DNA from: Kitasatospora sp. MAA4
Lineage (GTDB): Bacteria > Actinomycetota > Actinomycetes > Streptomycetales > Streptomycetaceae
Assembly (NCBI RefSeq): GCF_029893355.1
Contig: NZ_JARZAI010000030.1
Coordinates: 32,054 to 96,053 of the forward strand
Length of the DNA stretch: 64,000 nt
Direction: 5' to 3'
Shown here: one piece after another, positions 43,181 through 51,574 of the stretch
How the letters are laid out: each line of letters starts with the position of its first letter
How positions within the stretch are numbered: position 1 is the first letter of the stretch
The notes under the pieces: model-generated
Told to the model about the DNA's origin: nothing
Seen by the model: only the letters and a program-made list of their open reading frames with translations
Database searches by the model: none
Translations under genes and position numbers: made by a program

Positions 43181-44141
43181 GTGGAACAGACGCGACCCGA
43201 CCTGCCCGCCGCTCTCGCCGCCCTGCGCTCCGTGCTCGCGCCGGGCGACGTACTGGACCCGGCCGACCCGGCCGCCGGCTTCGTCCGCGACGAGCGCGGC
43301 CTGCTGCCCGCCCACCCCGCCGCGGTGCTGCGCCCCCGCGACACCGCGCAGGTGGCCGCCGCCGTCGCGGTCTGCGCCCGGTACGCGGTGCCGGGGTGCC
43401 GACCGCGCCGTCGCTCTCCTCGCGCTGCCCGGACTCGCCGTGCTCACCCCGCTGCTCTCCTGCGCCCGGGACCTGCTGGAGGACCGGCTCAGCGCCCGGG
43501 AGCTCTTCACCCGGACCGGCGTCGACCTGCTGCTCGCCCAAGTCCCGGGCACCCGGGACCCGTTCGGCACCCCGTACCCGGCGTACATGATGGAGGCGAC
43601 CGCCACCCGGGACGGCGCCGGACTGGCCGCCCGGATGGAGGAGTTCCTCGCCGAGGCCACCGAGCGCGGCCTGATCACCGATGCCCTGCCGGCTCTGGAC
43701 CACCCGCAGGCCCAGGCGCTCTGGGCGCTGCGCGAGGCGCTGCCGGAGGCGGAGAAGCGGTCCGGCGGCGCGGTCAAGCACGACGTCGGTCTGCCGCTCA
43801 GCGCCGTCGCCGACTTCGTCACTGCGGCCGAGCGGCGCCTGACGGACCGTCACTCTGAGCTGTCGGTCAATGTCTTCGGCCATGTCGGCGACGGCAACGT
43901 GCACTTCAACGTGCTGGCGGCGCAGGGGATCGACCGGGTGGAGGTCTCCGCACTGGTGCACCAGGTGGTGGCGGAGTTCGGCGGCAGCATCAGCGGCGAG
44001 CACGGCATCGGCGTGTTCAAGGCCGACGCACTGGTGGCGGCCAAGTCGCCGGTCGAACTCGCCCTGCTGCGCACGGTGAAGGACGCCCTCGACCCGCAGG
44101 GCATCATGAACCCCGGCAAGATGCTGCTCAGTTGGGCCTGA
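43181..44141 (+). pseudogene. FAD-linked oxidase (GlcD/lactate dehydrogenase type), internally deleted
   Basis: The N-terminal frame (GTG 43181 to about 43395) reads LRSVLAPGDVLDPADPAAGFVRDERG and ends at AVCARYAVPG, the start of the FAD-binding PCMH domain. The sequence then continues in another frame from about 43395 (GADRAVALLALPGLA) to 44141, with the C-terminal FAD_oxidase_C domain intact, including VNVFGHVGDGNVHFN and SGEHGIGVFKADAL, and ending MNPGKMLLSWA. About 140-150 residues that hold the FAD-pyrophosphate loop are missing. The heptamer GGTGCCG occurs twice at the joint (43387-43393 and 43395-43401), which suggests a slippage deletion. No full product can be made. Confidence 0.85.
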
Positions 44142-44151
44142 AGACGGGTCG

Positions 44152-45183
44152 TCAGCCGGCCGCGGCCTTCCCGCGGGCGAGCAACTGGCTGCTCGCGTAG
44201 GCCGCGAGGGTGGGGCCGGCCGCCGTCGCGGCGGGGTCGGCCGTCGTCCCCGTGGTCCCGGGCTTCCGGGTGCCGGAAACCGAGTAGAAGTCGTAACGCC
44301 CGATCGAGCCATGGGTGTTGACGCAGCCGGCGGAGGTGCAGAAGGAGATCGAACCGGCCGGGGCGAGGCCCTGGATCTGGCCCTTGTAGGCCGCCGCGGC
44401 GGCGTCCGCCAGTGACTTGGTGTCGAAGACCGCGACGCCTATCGTCACGGCGCTGAAGCCGTTGGTGTAGGTCGCCAGCAGCAGCGAGCCGCAGCCCTCG
44501 GCGGTCAACTGGCCCAGGCCGCCGGTGGTCTTCTGCCAGCAGGGCGAGGCGGTTCCGGTGTCGATCCGGGTCCAGGTCTTCCCGTCGGCCGAGAGCGTGG
44601 TGGCGGAGAACAGGGTCGCCGGGTCCAGCGGCGCGCCGTCCGTGCTGACGTTGGAGATGAGCGTCAGCGGGTCCTTGGGCGCGGCGCTCGGGGTGACCGC
44701 GTCCGGCGCGGTGGTGGCGGGCGCGGTCGCGCCCGGACCGGCAGGTGCGGCGCCGCCGCCGGACGGGTGGGCGGCGGCCGAGGCGCTCGCCGACCTGCTG
44801 GGCGCCTCCGAGGGTGAGGACGAGGGCGACGACGAGGACGAGGGCGACGACGAGGGCGAGGCCGACGGCGATGGCGACGCCGTCGTGCCGGGTGTGGGGC
44901 TGCCGGCCGGGGACGGCCCGCTGCCGCCCAGTGCGTCGATCGCTGTGCTCGACGTCGAGCTGGTGGTCCGGTGCCCGGAGCCGCCGCTCAGCACGATCGC
45001 GGTCGCGGTGATGCCCACCACGACAGCCGTCGCCGCCGCACCGGCCGCCAGTAGGCGGATCCGCCTGCGGCGCAGCGAGTCACGCTCGTGACGCTCCGCC
45101 AGCGCCGCCCAGTCGGGTTCGGCGCTCGTGGTCACCAGGGGAGCGGCGCCCTGGAAGTACTGGCTCTGCGGCCTCTCGGTCAT
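44152..45183 (-). CDS. Membrane-anchored protein with Ser/Pro-rich linker
   Basis: 343 residues. A cytoplasmic N-terminus (~45) with RRRRIRLL is followed by one membrane helix (~43-66), then a ~100-residue Ser/Pro/Thr/Ala linker (SPSSSPSEAPS). The ~150-residue extracellular domain has Cys in SPCWQK, EGCGSLL and SFCTSAGC, probably disulfides. I do not recognise the outer domain. It could be a surface-exposed sensor or a wall protein. Confidence 0.7.
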   Translation of the reverse strand: MTERPQSQYFQGAAPLVTTSAEPDWAALAERHERDSLRRRRIRLLAAGAAATAVVVGITATAIVLSGGSGHRTTSSTSSTAIDALGGSGPSPAGSPTPGTTASPSPSASPSSSPSSSSSPSSSPSEAPSRSASASAAAHPSGGGAAPAGPGATAPATTAPDAVTPSAAPKDPLTLISNVSTDGAPLDPATLFSATTLSADGKTWTRIDTGTASPCWQKTTGGLGQLTAEGCGSLLLATYTNGFSAVTIGVAVFDTKSLADAAAAAYKGQIQGLAPAGSISFCTSAGCVNTHGSIGRYDFYSVSGTRKPGTTGTTADPAATAAGPTLAAYASSQLLARGKAAAG

Positions 45184-45355
45184 AGGGCGGAAGCCTAGAA
45201 CACGTCTCGAACGGCCCTGTGGCGAGGGCCCTAAATCTGATCTGGCCAGGGCTCCGCAATGAACATGCAGGTTGTAGAGGACAAGTCGTCCAGTGCGTAC
45301 ATCGGGATTTAGATTTCAACGCGGTGACATAAGGCAACCGCATACAGTGATCAGT

Positions 45356-46636
45356 ATGGGCGAACACGTCATGGAGAAGTGGCAGTTCGGGCACCGCGCC
45401 CGACTAGCGATCTCGCGTGTCGAGTCGGAGAGGATCGACGGGCAGGCTCACGCTGCGCGGGCGATGTGGAACCAGTTGCACGACCTGTGGATGATGACGC
45501 CGAGGTGCCAGCGGTCACTTGTCCGCATGGACCAGACACTGCGTCAGGCTCGTAAGGAGATCGACTGGTATGCGGTGCTGCCCGCGCAGGCTGCGCAGGC
45601 CGTTCTCAAGACGTACATCCAGGCGTGGAGGAACTGCTGGGAAGGCCGGGCCGACGAGCCGAACTTCAAGGCACGTCACCGATCGGTCATGTCTGTGGAC
45701 ATTCCGCAGGGACGCGATCTCAACATCAAGCGGGTCCATCGCCGCTGGGGCATGGTCACGATCCCGAAGGTGGGCCGGGTCCGGTTCCGCTGGACCAGGG
45801 ACCTCCCCGTCGGAAAGCGCGCAGACGCTGACAACCGGATCAGCGGGGCGCGGCTGGTCAAGGACGCACTCGGCTGGCACATCGCCTTCCGTGTCCAGAC
45901 CCTGGAACCCGCGTCCGCGCCGCACACCGGACCCGAGGTCGGTATCGACGTCGGGGTGAACGTCGCCCTCGCCCTCTCGGATGGGAACCATCAGACCCAC
46001 GACGACTGGCTGACCGACACCGAGAAGGCCAAGCTGCTGCGCCTGGAGCAGCGGGCCGCACGGCGCAAGGCACACCGCCAGCCCGGCGAGCGCACCTCGC
46101 GCCGCCTGCACCACACCTATGACCGGATCCACGGGTTGCGCGCGAGAGCCAAACGACGCCACCAGGACTGGCAGCACCAGACCACCACGGCCATCGCCGA
46201 CACGTACGGCACGGTCGTGGTCGAGCATCTGCAGATCACGAACATGGTCAAGTCCGCCAAGGGCACCATCGACCAGCCGGGGAAGAACGTCGCACAGAAG
46301 GCCGGACTGAACCGCTCCATCAGCGGGGAGGCATGGGGTCGCACCGTCGTCCTGCTGGCGTACAAGACCGCCCGGCGCGGCGGCACCCTCGCCAGGGTCC
46401 CCGCCCCCGGGACCTCCCGGCGTTGCTCGATGTGCGGGCTCACCACACCTGGCAGCCGCGAGAGCCAGGCCCTGTTCGTGTGCAAGAACCCCGGCTGTGG
46501 GTGGTCCGGCAACGCCGACCTCAACGCGGCCCGGAACATTCTGCACCTGTATCGGATGGGCCATGCGCTCGTCCCGGCTGCCGGGAGGGCAGTCGTCAGG
46601 CGCGCGAAGCGCGTCAAGCCCGCTGCCGCAAGGTAA
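45356..46636 (+). CDS. tnpB: TnpB RNA-guided nuclease
   Basis: 426 residues. A transposon-encoded RuvC-like endonuclease, ancestor of Cas12. Catalytic residues D198 (GIDVGVN), E290 (VVVEHLQI) and D388 (NADLNAARN) are present, with a zinc ribbon at C357, C360, C376 and C381, so it looks active. The N-terminal wedge region begins EKWQFGHRARLAISRVESERIDGQA. ATG 45356 is likely; ATG 45371 is possible. TnpB elements make a guide RNA from the 3' end of the gene into the flank. Confidence 0.92.
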   Translation: MGEHVMEKWQFGHRARLAISRVESERIDGQAHAARAMWNQLHDLWMMTPRCQRSLVRMDQTLRQARKEIDWYAVLPAQAAQAVLKTYIQAWRNCWEGRADEPNFKARHRSVMSVDIPQGRDLNIKRVHRRWGMVTIPKVGRVRFRWTRDLPVGKRADADNRISGARLVKDALGWHIAFRVQTLEPASAPHTGPEVGIDVGVNVALALSDGNHQTHDDWLTDTEKAKLLRLEQRAARRKAHRQPGERTSRRLHHTYDRIHGLRARAKRRHQDWQHQTTTAIADTYGTVVVEHLQITNMVKSAKGTIDQPGKNVAQKAGLNRSISGEAWGRTVVLLAYKTARRGGTLARVPAPGTSRRCSMCGLTTPGSRESQALFVCKNPGCGWSGNADLNAARNILHLYRMGHALVPAAGRAVVRRAKRVKPAAAR

Positions 46637-46644
46637 GCAGGAAT

Positions 46645-46674
46645 CTCCCAGCCTCAGCCGGGAGAGCACTTCAA
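46645..46674 (+). repeat. Right end of TnpB transposon 1
   Basis: Hairpin CTCCC-AGC-CTCA-GCC-GGGAG at 46645-46664 followed by GAGCACTTCAA. In IS605-group elements this is the transposition end and the 3' scaffold of the guide RNA, so the first ~16-20 bases beyond 46674 would be guide. Confidence 0.65.
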
Positions 46675-47249
46675 GGATGGAGCTTCTGGCCGGCCGCGAG
46701 CATGGCGACGAACTTCTCGATCCGCCGGGCGCGGGTCTCGGGTTTCTTGGGCTCCTGGACCCGGTACAGCACCGCGTACCGGTTGGCGCCGTCCAGCGTC
46801 TCGAAGAAGCGTGCGGCCGCGGGCTCGGCGGCGAGGGCCGCGGCCAGGTCGGCGGGGACCTCGGCGGTGCGCGCGCTCGCGTACGCGGCGTCCCAGCGCC
46901 CGTCCGCGCGGGCCCGTTCGACCTCGGCGAGCCCGGCCGGGTGCATCCGGCCCTCGGCGATCAGAGCCTCGGCCTTGTCGCGGTTGATCCGCGACCACCT
47001 GCTGCGGGCGCGACGCGGGGTGAAGCGCTGGAGCCAGTAGCGGTCGTCGAAAGCGGCCTTCTGCCCGTCGATCCAGCCGTGGCAGAGGGCGACCTCCAGG
47101 GCCTCGGCGTACGTGAGCGCCTCGACGCCGGGCGCCTTCTTGGCGAACTTGAGCCAGACGCCGGGGCAGTCGGTGCCATGCTCCGTCAGCCACGCCTCCA
47201 GGGCGGCGGCGGTGGGGAATTCGACGGTCTCCAGCTCCTGCGATGCCAT
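46671..47249 (-). CDS. YdeI/OmpD-associated family protein
   Basis: 192 residues. Conserved features: LTEHGTDCPGVWLKFAKK, YAEALEVALCHGWIDGQK, WSRINRDKAE, and C-terminal RRIEKFVAMLAAGQKLHP. The family is named for Salmonella/E. coli YdeI and is linked to envelope-peptide resistance, but its chemistry is unknown. The stop TGA (46671-46673) lies inside the right end of TnpB transposon 1, so the insertion supplied the stop and probably trimmed the last one to three residues. A core function is likely kept. ATG 47249 is preferred to the upstream in-frame TTG. Confidence 0.82.
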   Translation of the reverse strand: MASQELETVEFPTAAALEAWLTEHGTDCPGVWLKFAKKAPGVEALTYAEALEVALCHGWIDGQKAAFDDRYWLQRFTPRRARSRWSRINRDKAEALIAEGRMHPAGLAEVERARADGRWDAAYASARTAEVPADLAAALAAEPAAARFFETLDGANRYAVLYRVQEPKKPETRARRIEKFVAMLAAGQKLHP

Positions 47250-47295
47250 GGCGCCAGTCAAGCACGGGGGTCGGACAACCGCCGGAAGCGGCGCT

Positions 47296-47335
47296 CGGGG
47301 CCCGGGTCGCGACCGCCGTCACGAACCGGGCCCCG
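47296..47335 (-). terminator. Terminator of the GH18 gene
   Basis: 10-bp perfect arms CGGGGCCCGG/CCGGGCCCCG with a 20-base loop, 8 bases after the GH18 stop at 47343 on its coding strand. Confidence 0.6.
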
Positions 47336-47342
47336 CCACGCA

Positions 47343-49091
47343 CTACGCGATCGAGAAGTCGTCCCCGAAGACGTTGCCCTGGCCGTACCAGCCGTGCAGG
47401 TAGACGGTCACGGTGCCCGAGGCGCCCGTGCTGAACGGGACCGTGAGCTTGGTCCAGGCGCTGCCGGAGGCCCAGGTGGACGCGGTGGCGCCGCCGCTCA
47501 CGCCCAGGTAGGCGTAGTTGCCCTGGACCCAACCGGTGAGCGTGTAGGCGTGGTTGGGGGCCAGCGTGACGCTCTGGTCGCACTCGCCGGTCTGGCTGCT
47601 GGTCGGCGCGACCTGCAGCGCGTGGCTGCCGGAGTGCACGGGGGTGGAGACCACCGCGCCGCCGCTCTGGCAGGTCCACGGGCTCAGGCTGCCGGTCTCG
47701 AAGCCGCCGTTGACCAGGCCGCCACCTGTGGTTCCGCCGGTGACGGTGAGGGTGTAAGAGGTGCTGTGGCTGCCGGAGGCGGCGGTGCCGGTGACGGTGA
47801 GCGGGTACGTACCGGGCGCGGTGGACGCGCTGGTGGCGACGGTGAGGGTGGAGCCGGCGCCCGCGGTGACGCCGGCGGGGCTGAGCGTGGCGGTGACGCC
47901 GGCGGGTGCGCCGGTGACGGTCAGGGCCACGTTCTGGGCGCTGCCGGAGGTGACGGCGGTGGCGACGGCGGCGGTGGCCGAGCCGCCCGCGGCGACCGAG
48001 CCGGCGGCCGGGGAGGCGCTCAGCGAGAAGTCGTTGGCCTGCGTGCCGCCCCCGCCGGTGAACGGCTCCAGGGCGTGGCTGAAGTCCCAGGTGCCCTGGG
48101 CGATGCCCGAGCAGGTGTCGGAGCCCGCCGTGCCGACGGTGCAGCTGCCGTTGTCGCGTTCCAGGGCCCAGAACGAGAGCGTGTTGAGGCCCTTGCCGTT
48201 GGCCCAGTTCTGGACGGCGGACGCGTCCGCGACGGTGGTGGTCTCGCCCGCGCCGAAGTCGTCGACGCCGGGCATCAGGGTGACGCCGATCGAGCCCCAC
48301 AGCTGGGCGGCCGTCTTCGCCGGGTAGAGCTGCGCCAGCTGGTTGTAGGTGCCGGTGGCCGCCGACTCGGCGTCGTTGGCCATCTCGTGCGAGGCGCCGT
48401 CGTAGTAGTCGAACGCCATCACGTTCACGACGTCGATCCGCGCGTTGTTGCTGACCGCGTTCTGCAGGACGGCCAGGCCGCTGCTGGCCAGGCCGCTGGT
48501 GGTGGTCGGCAGGGTGTAGGAGAACTGCACGCTGCGGTTGTTGGCCGCGGCCCAGTCCTCGACCACCTTGATCGCCTTGTTGCGGCGGTCGATGCCGGCC
48601 GTATCGGTCAGCGAGTTGTCCTCGGTGTCCAGGTCGATCCGGCTGACGCCGTAGGTGGTGATGACGTTCTCGTACGCGGCGGCGATCGAGTTGACGTCGG
48701 TGCAGCTGTCGGCGATCTCGGTGCCGTCGTGGTCGGCGCCGTAGCCGCCGAAGGACGGGATGACGTCGCCGCCGGCCGCGCGGATGGTGCTGATCGCGGC
48801 GCCGTACTGCGAGGTCGCGATCGGGTTCGCGGTCTGGCCGTTCCAGTACGGGGTGCAGGAGCCCTTGGTGTCCGCCTGGATGAAGGCCATGGTCAGGTAC
48901 TTGTTGCCGGACTGCGCGGCCAGGGCGGCCGGGTCGTCCGAGCTGTACGCCTCGAAGTACGGCGCGAAGACGTGCGCGGGCAGCGGGGTCGCCGCGTGGG
49001 CGGCGCTGCCTGCGCCGACCACGAGGCCGGCCGAGGCGGCCAGCGTGAAGCCGGCGGACAGCAGGGCCTGGATGGATCTGTGAAGTCGCAT
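47343..49091 (-). CDS. Secreted GH18 chitinase-like glycoside hydrolase
   Basis: 582 residues. Sec signal (1-33, ending AHAA), then a GH18 barrel with the catalytic DxDxE at D153-L-D155-T-E157, FAPYFEAYS, SFGGYG and MAFDYYD. An Ig-like/PKD-type domain (~360-430) and a carbohydrate-binding jelly roll (~435-582, NGGFETGSLSPW, FGDDFSIA) follow. It should hydrolyse chitin or GlcNAc polymers outside the cell. ATG 49091 has GGAG 8 bases upstream. A DasR-type operator at 49287-49302 overlaps the promoter, so expression should respond to GlcNAc metabolism. Confidence 0.9.
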   Translation of the reverse strand: MRLHRSIQALLSAGFTLAASAGLVVGAGSAAHAATPLPAHVFAPYFEAYSSDDPAALAAQSGNKYLTMAFIQADTKGSCTPYWNGQTANPIATSQYGAAISTIRAAGGDVIPSFGGYGADHDGTEIADSCTDVNSIAAAYENVITTYGVSRIDLDTEDNSLTDTAGIDRRNKAIKVVEDWAAANNRSVQFSYTLPTTTSGLASSGLAVLQNAVSNNARIDVVNVMAFDYYDGASHEMANDAESAATGTYNQLAQLYPAKTAAQLWGSIGVTLMPGVDDFGAGETTTVADASAVQNWANGKGLNTLSFWALERDNGSCTVGTAGSDTCSGIAQGTWDFSHALEPFTGGGGTQANDFSLSASPAAGSVAAGGSATAAVATAVTSGSAQNVALTVTGAPAGVTATLSPAGVTAGAGSTLTVATSASTAPGTYPLTVTGTAASGSHSTSYTLTVTGGTTGGGLVNGGFETGSLSPWTCQSGGAVVSTPVHSGSHALQVAPTSSQTGECDQSVTLAPNHAYTLTGWVQGNYAYLGVSGGATASTWASGSAWTKLTVPFSTGASGTVTVYLHGWYGQGNVFGDDFSIA

Positions 49092-49286
49092 GCAGTGCTC
49101 CAACAGACGTGACGGGAAATTGGGAAGTGGGCATGACAACGACCGGCGCGAAGGCGGCCGGAGCGTGCGGGTACGGGCGGGAGCCGGCGACGGGAGGGGG
49201 TGGTGGGCGTTTCAGGACAGGGCGAGTGCCTGCCGGCCGGTGGTCACACCCCCACAGTGCATCCCGGTCGGATGACACCGCCTATG

Positions 49287-49312
49287 TTTGGACTAGACCA
49301 CTGATCTGTCAA
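49287..49312 (-). promoter_or_regulatory. GH18 promoter with DasR-responsive element (dre)
   Basis: Read on the minus strand, AGTGGTCTAGTCCAAA (49302-49287) matches the dre consensus ACTGGTCTAGACCACT closely. It lies directly downstream of a -35 TTGACA (49312-49307), in the promoter spacer, where DasR would block RNA polymerase. The -10 is unclear. Confidence 0.75.
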
Positions 49313-49321
49313 GAGTCCTAA

Positions 49322-49783
49322 CGATCGGTCAGCACCGCCCGCCGGCACCGCGACTGGCCCCTCGGGCCCTCCCGCCTGCGGCGCACCTCCCGACCCGGCA
49401 CGCTCGGTGCCCGCCCAATGGCCCTCGGTGACGGCCCTGGTGACACCGGCCACAGGCGATTCACGTCCACGACCGCGCGTCGTCGCCGCGATCCCCCAGC
49501 TGGAGCGGCTGCGCCCGGATCGGGCGCGGGAACTCCTATCGCGCGTCGTAGCAGCGGTGTTTGCCGCCCGCCCGGCGCGCACGTTAAACCTGGACGAGTC
49601 GCCCAGCGCACCGCCCCGCACCGGCCTCCCGCCGATGCCGTCCCCACCGGTGGAGCGCTCCGTACGGCACCGACCGAGACCGGGGTGCCCACGGCCACCG
49701 ACGCGCCGTCGCAGCGCGCGGCACACCGCCGCACCACCGCTGCGCGCCCGGGGCCGGAACCTACCGAACGAGGTTGATGCAGC
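49322..49783 (+). other. Intergenic region, no supported gene
   Basis: About 460 bases before the transglycosylase gene. An open plus-strand frame from 49407 runs into that gene, but it is Arg/Pro-rich, lacks a ribosome binding site and shows weak third-position bias. I looked for the ydaO c-di-AMP riboswitch core common before streptomycete cell-wall hydrolases and did not find it. GAGG at about 49770 is the ribosome binding site for 49784. Confidence 0.4.
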
Positions 49784-50518
49784 ATGCGCAAGACCCTGAC
49801 GTCCACCGTGCGCCGACGATCCTCCGTCCTGGTCGGCTCGGCCGGTCTGGCCACCGTCATCGCCGCCTCCGCCGTGGCCCTCGCGCTCCCGACCGACCCG
49901 GCCTCCGCCGACGCGCCGGTCGTGACCACGGTCGCCTCCGGCAGCCACCAGGACGCCCTGAAGCTCTCGCTGGACACCGCCACCCGCGCCATGGACACCG
50001 GCCGGCTCGCCGCCGCGCCCTACCTGAAGCCGATCCCGGCCGCCGGCGGCCACTCCGTCGCCGCCGCGCCGTACCTCGGATCCGGCGAGGCCGAGCCGGC
50101 CGCCCCGGCCGCGCAGCCCGCCGAGGCTCCCGCCGCCGCCCCGCAGGCCCCTGCCCCGGCCGCGCCGGCCGAGCCCGCCCCCGCGCAGCCGGCGGCCCCG
50201 GCCCCGCAGCCCGCCGCCGTCGACACCAGCCCCAGTGGCGTCCGCGCGCTGGCGCAGAGCATGGTCCCGGCCGGCCAGTGGGCCGCCTTCAGCAGCATCA
50301 TCAGCCACGAGAGCAGCTGGAACCTCCAGGCCACCAACCCGTCCTCCGGCTCCTACGGCCTCGGCCAGGCGCTGCCGGCGAGCAAAATGGCCTCGGCCGG
50401 CTCCGACTGGCGGACCAACCCGGTGACCCAGATCAAGTGGACGCTCGGCTACATGAACGACCGCTACGGCAGCCCGAACGCCGCCTGGACCTTCTGGCAG
50501 AACCACCACTGGTACTGA
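49784..50518 (+). CDS. Secreted transglycosylase-like protein
   Basis: 244 residues. Signal or membrane segment (~17-43, ending ASADA), then an Ala/Pro-rich linker (~115-150). A C-terminal ~85-residue lytic-transglycosylase/resuscitation-like fold follows (WAAFSSIISHESSWNLQA with the catalytic-type Glu, GSYGLGQALP, YGSPNAAWTFWQNHHWY). This layout is common in streptomycete aggregation-promoting-factor-like cell-wall proteins. It probably cleaves peptidoglycan. Followed by a strong terminator. Confidence 0.85.
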   Translation: MRKTLTSTVRRRSSVLVGSAGLATVIAASAVALALPTDPASADAPVVTTVASGSHQDALKLSLDTATRAMDTGRLAAAPYLKPIPAAGGHSVAAAPYLGSGEAEPAAPAAQPAEAPAAAPQAPAPAAPAEPAPAQPAAPAPQPAAVDTSPSGVRALAQSMVPAGQWAAFSSIISHESSWNLQATNPSSGSYGLGQALPASKMASAGSDWRTNPVTQIKWTLGYMNDRYGSPNAAWTFWQNHHWY

Positions 50519-50532
50519 CAGGCCCCACGCAA

Positions 50533-50575
50533 GGGCCCCGCACCGCCGTCCCCCTCGGGCGGCGGTGCGGGGCCC
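50533..50575. terminator. Bidirectional terminator
   Basis: Perfect 16-bp arms GGGCCCCGCACCGCCG/complement with an 11-base loop, between convergent stops at 50518 (+) and 50609 (-). Confidence 0.85.
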
Positions 50576-50608
50576 TGATGCGTGGAAGCTCGTCAGCCCG
50601 GACCCTTG

Positions 50609-51520
50609 TCAGCTCAGACCGTTCGCCTTCACCCAGTCCTTGGCGACCGCCGACGGGTCGTCCTTGTCGATCGACACCTTCTTCATCAGCGCCACCAGTC
50701 CGGGGGTGTCCAGCTTTGCCGACACGGCGTTCAGCGTGTCGGTGACCGTCTGGTTCACGCCCGCCTTGTTGACCAGCGGCGTCACGTTCTGCGCGCCGAA
50801 CAGGTTCTTCGGGTCGGTGAGGGTCACCAGGCCCAGCTGAAGGATCCGCGGGTCGGTGGTGAAGACGTCGCCGACCTGGAGCGAGCCGTCCTTGAGCGCG
50901 TTGGCGGTGGTGTCGGCGGTCGGCTTCCAGTCCTTGAAGGTCAGCCCGTAGACGTCCTTGAACTGCTGCTCGCGCCGCGACTTGAACTCCGGCTGGCCGC
51001 CGATGGTGAAGTTCGCGGCCTGCGCGGTCAGGTCCGTGATGCTCTTCAGGCTGTACTTGTCGGCGGTGGCCTGACTGACCGTCAGAGAGTCCTTGTCCTC
51101 GGCCGCCGAGGAGTTGAGGACCTCCAGCGAGGACGGCAGCGCCTTCTGCAGCGCCGCGTCGACGTCGGTCGAGGTGGCGGCGGTGGCCTTGGCGTCCAGG
51201 TACTGCAGCAGCGCGCCGTTGTACTCCGGCAGCACCGTCAGGTTGCCGCTCTGCAGCTGGCCGTAGATCACCTCGCGGCTGCCGATGTTGAACTTCTCAT
51301 CGACCTTGACGCCCTTGGCCTGCAACGCCTGCGAGTAGATCGAGGCGAGCAGCACGTTCTCGGGGTAGTTGGCCGAGCCGACGGTGACCGTCGAACCGCT
51401 GCCGGCGGCTTTCGAACTACCGGACAGCGGGTCGCTCTTGGATGAGCTGCAGGCCGTGGCGGCCAGGGCGATGGCCGCCAGCAGGACGGCGGAGGTGGTC
51501 GCGCGGGAACGCAGGGACAT
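50609..51520 (-). CDS. Compatible-solute ABC transporter, binding lipoprotein (OpuCC/ProX-like)
   Basis: 303 residues. Lipoprotein signal with lipobox LAATAC (Cys about residue 24). The OpuAC-type domain has VGSANYPENVLLASIYSQAL, NIGSREVIYGQLQSGNLTVLPEYNGALL and a C-terminal KDDPSAVAKDWVKANGL. Known relatives bind glycine betaine, choline or carnitine. It is the last gene of the four-gene operon starting at 53971, 54 bases after the permease. Confidence 0.9.
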   Translation of the reverse strand: MSLRSRATTSAVLLAAIALAATACSSSKSDPLSGSSKAAGSGSTVTVGSANYPENVLLASIYSQALQAKGVKVDEKFNIGSREVIYGQLQSGNLTVLPEYNGALLQYLDAKATAATSTDVDAALQKALPSSLEVLNSSAAEDKDSLTVSQATADKYSLKSITDLTAQAANFTIGGQPEFKSRREQQFKDVYGLTFKDWKPTADTTANALKDGSLQVGDVFTTDPRILQLGLVTLTDPKNLFGAQNVTPLVNKAGVNQTVTDTLNAVSAKLDTPGLVALMKKVSIDKDDPSAVAKDWVKANGLS

Positions 51521-51574
51521 CAGGATGGACCTTTCGTAAGGGTTACTTGGGGGCGTAAGGGTTACTTGGGGAAA

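Larger units (their letters stand above)
45240..46674 (+). mobile_element. IS200/IS605-group (TnpB-only) transposon 1
   Basis: Contains tnpB (45356-46636) and a right end with AGGAATCTCCC...GGGAG hairpin ending in TCAA (46671-46674), like IS605-group right ends. The left end is not resolved; DNA between about 45230 and 45355 is AT-richer than the host. No TnpA. The right end abuts the 3' end of the YdeI-family gene. Confidence 0.75.

Noticed and set aside
46497..49112. 871-codon plus-strand frame and an 874-codon minus-strand frame through the TnpB-YdeI-GH18 region
   Set aside because: Both cross several genes and a terminator; composition is antisense-like.
49560..49783. c-di-AMP (ydaO) riboswitch before the cell-wall hydrolase
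   Set aside because: The conserved core helices and GGGGAACC-type segments are not present.
49407..49799. Plus-strand open frame of 130 codons before the transglycosylase gene
   Set aside because: Overlaps the true start, lacks a ribosome binding site, Arg/Pro-rich, poor third-position bias; kept as intergenic.
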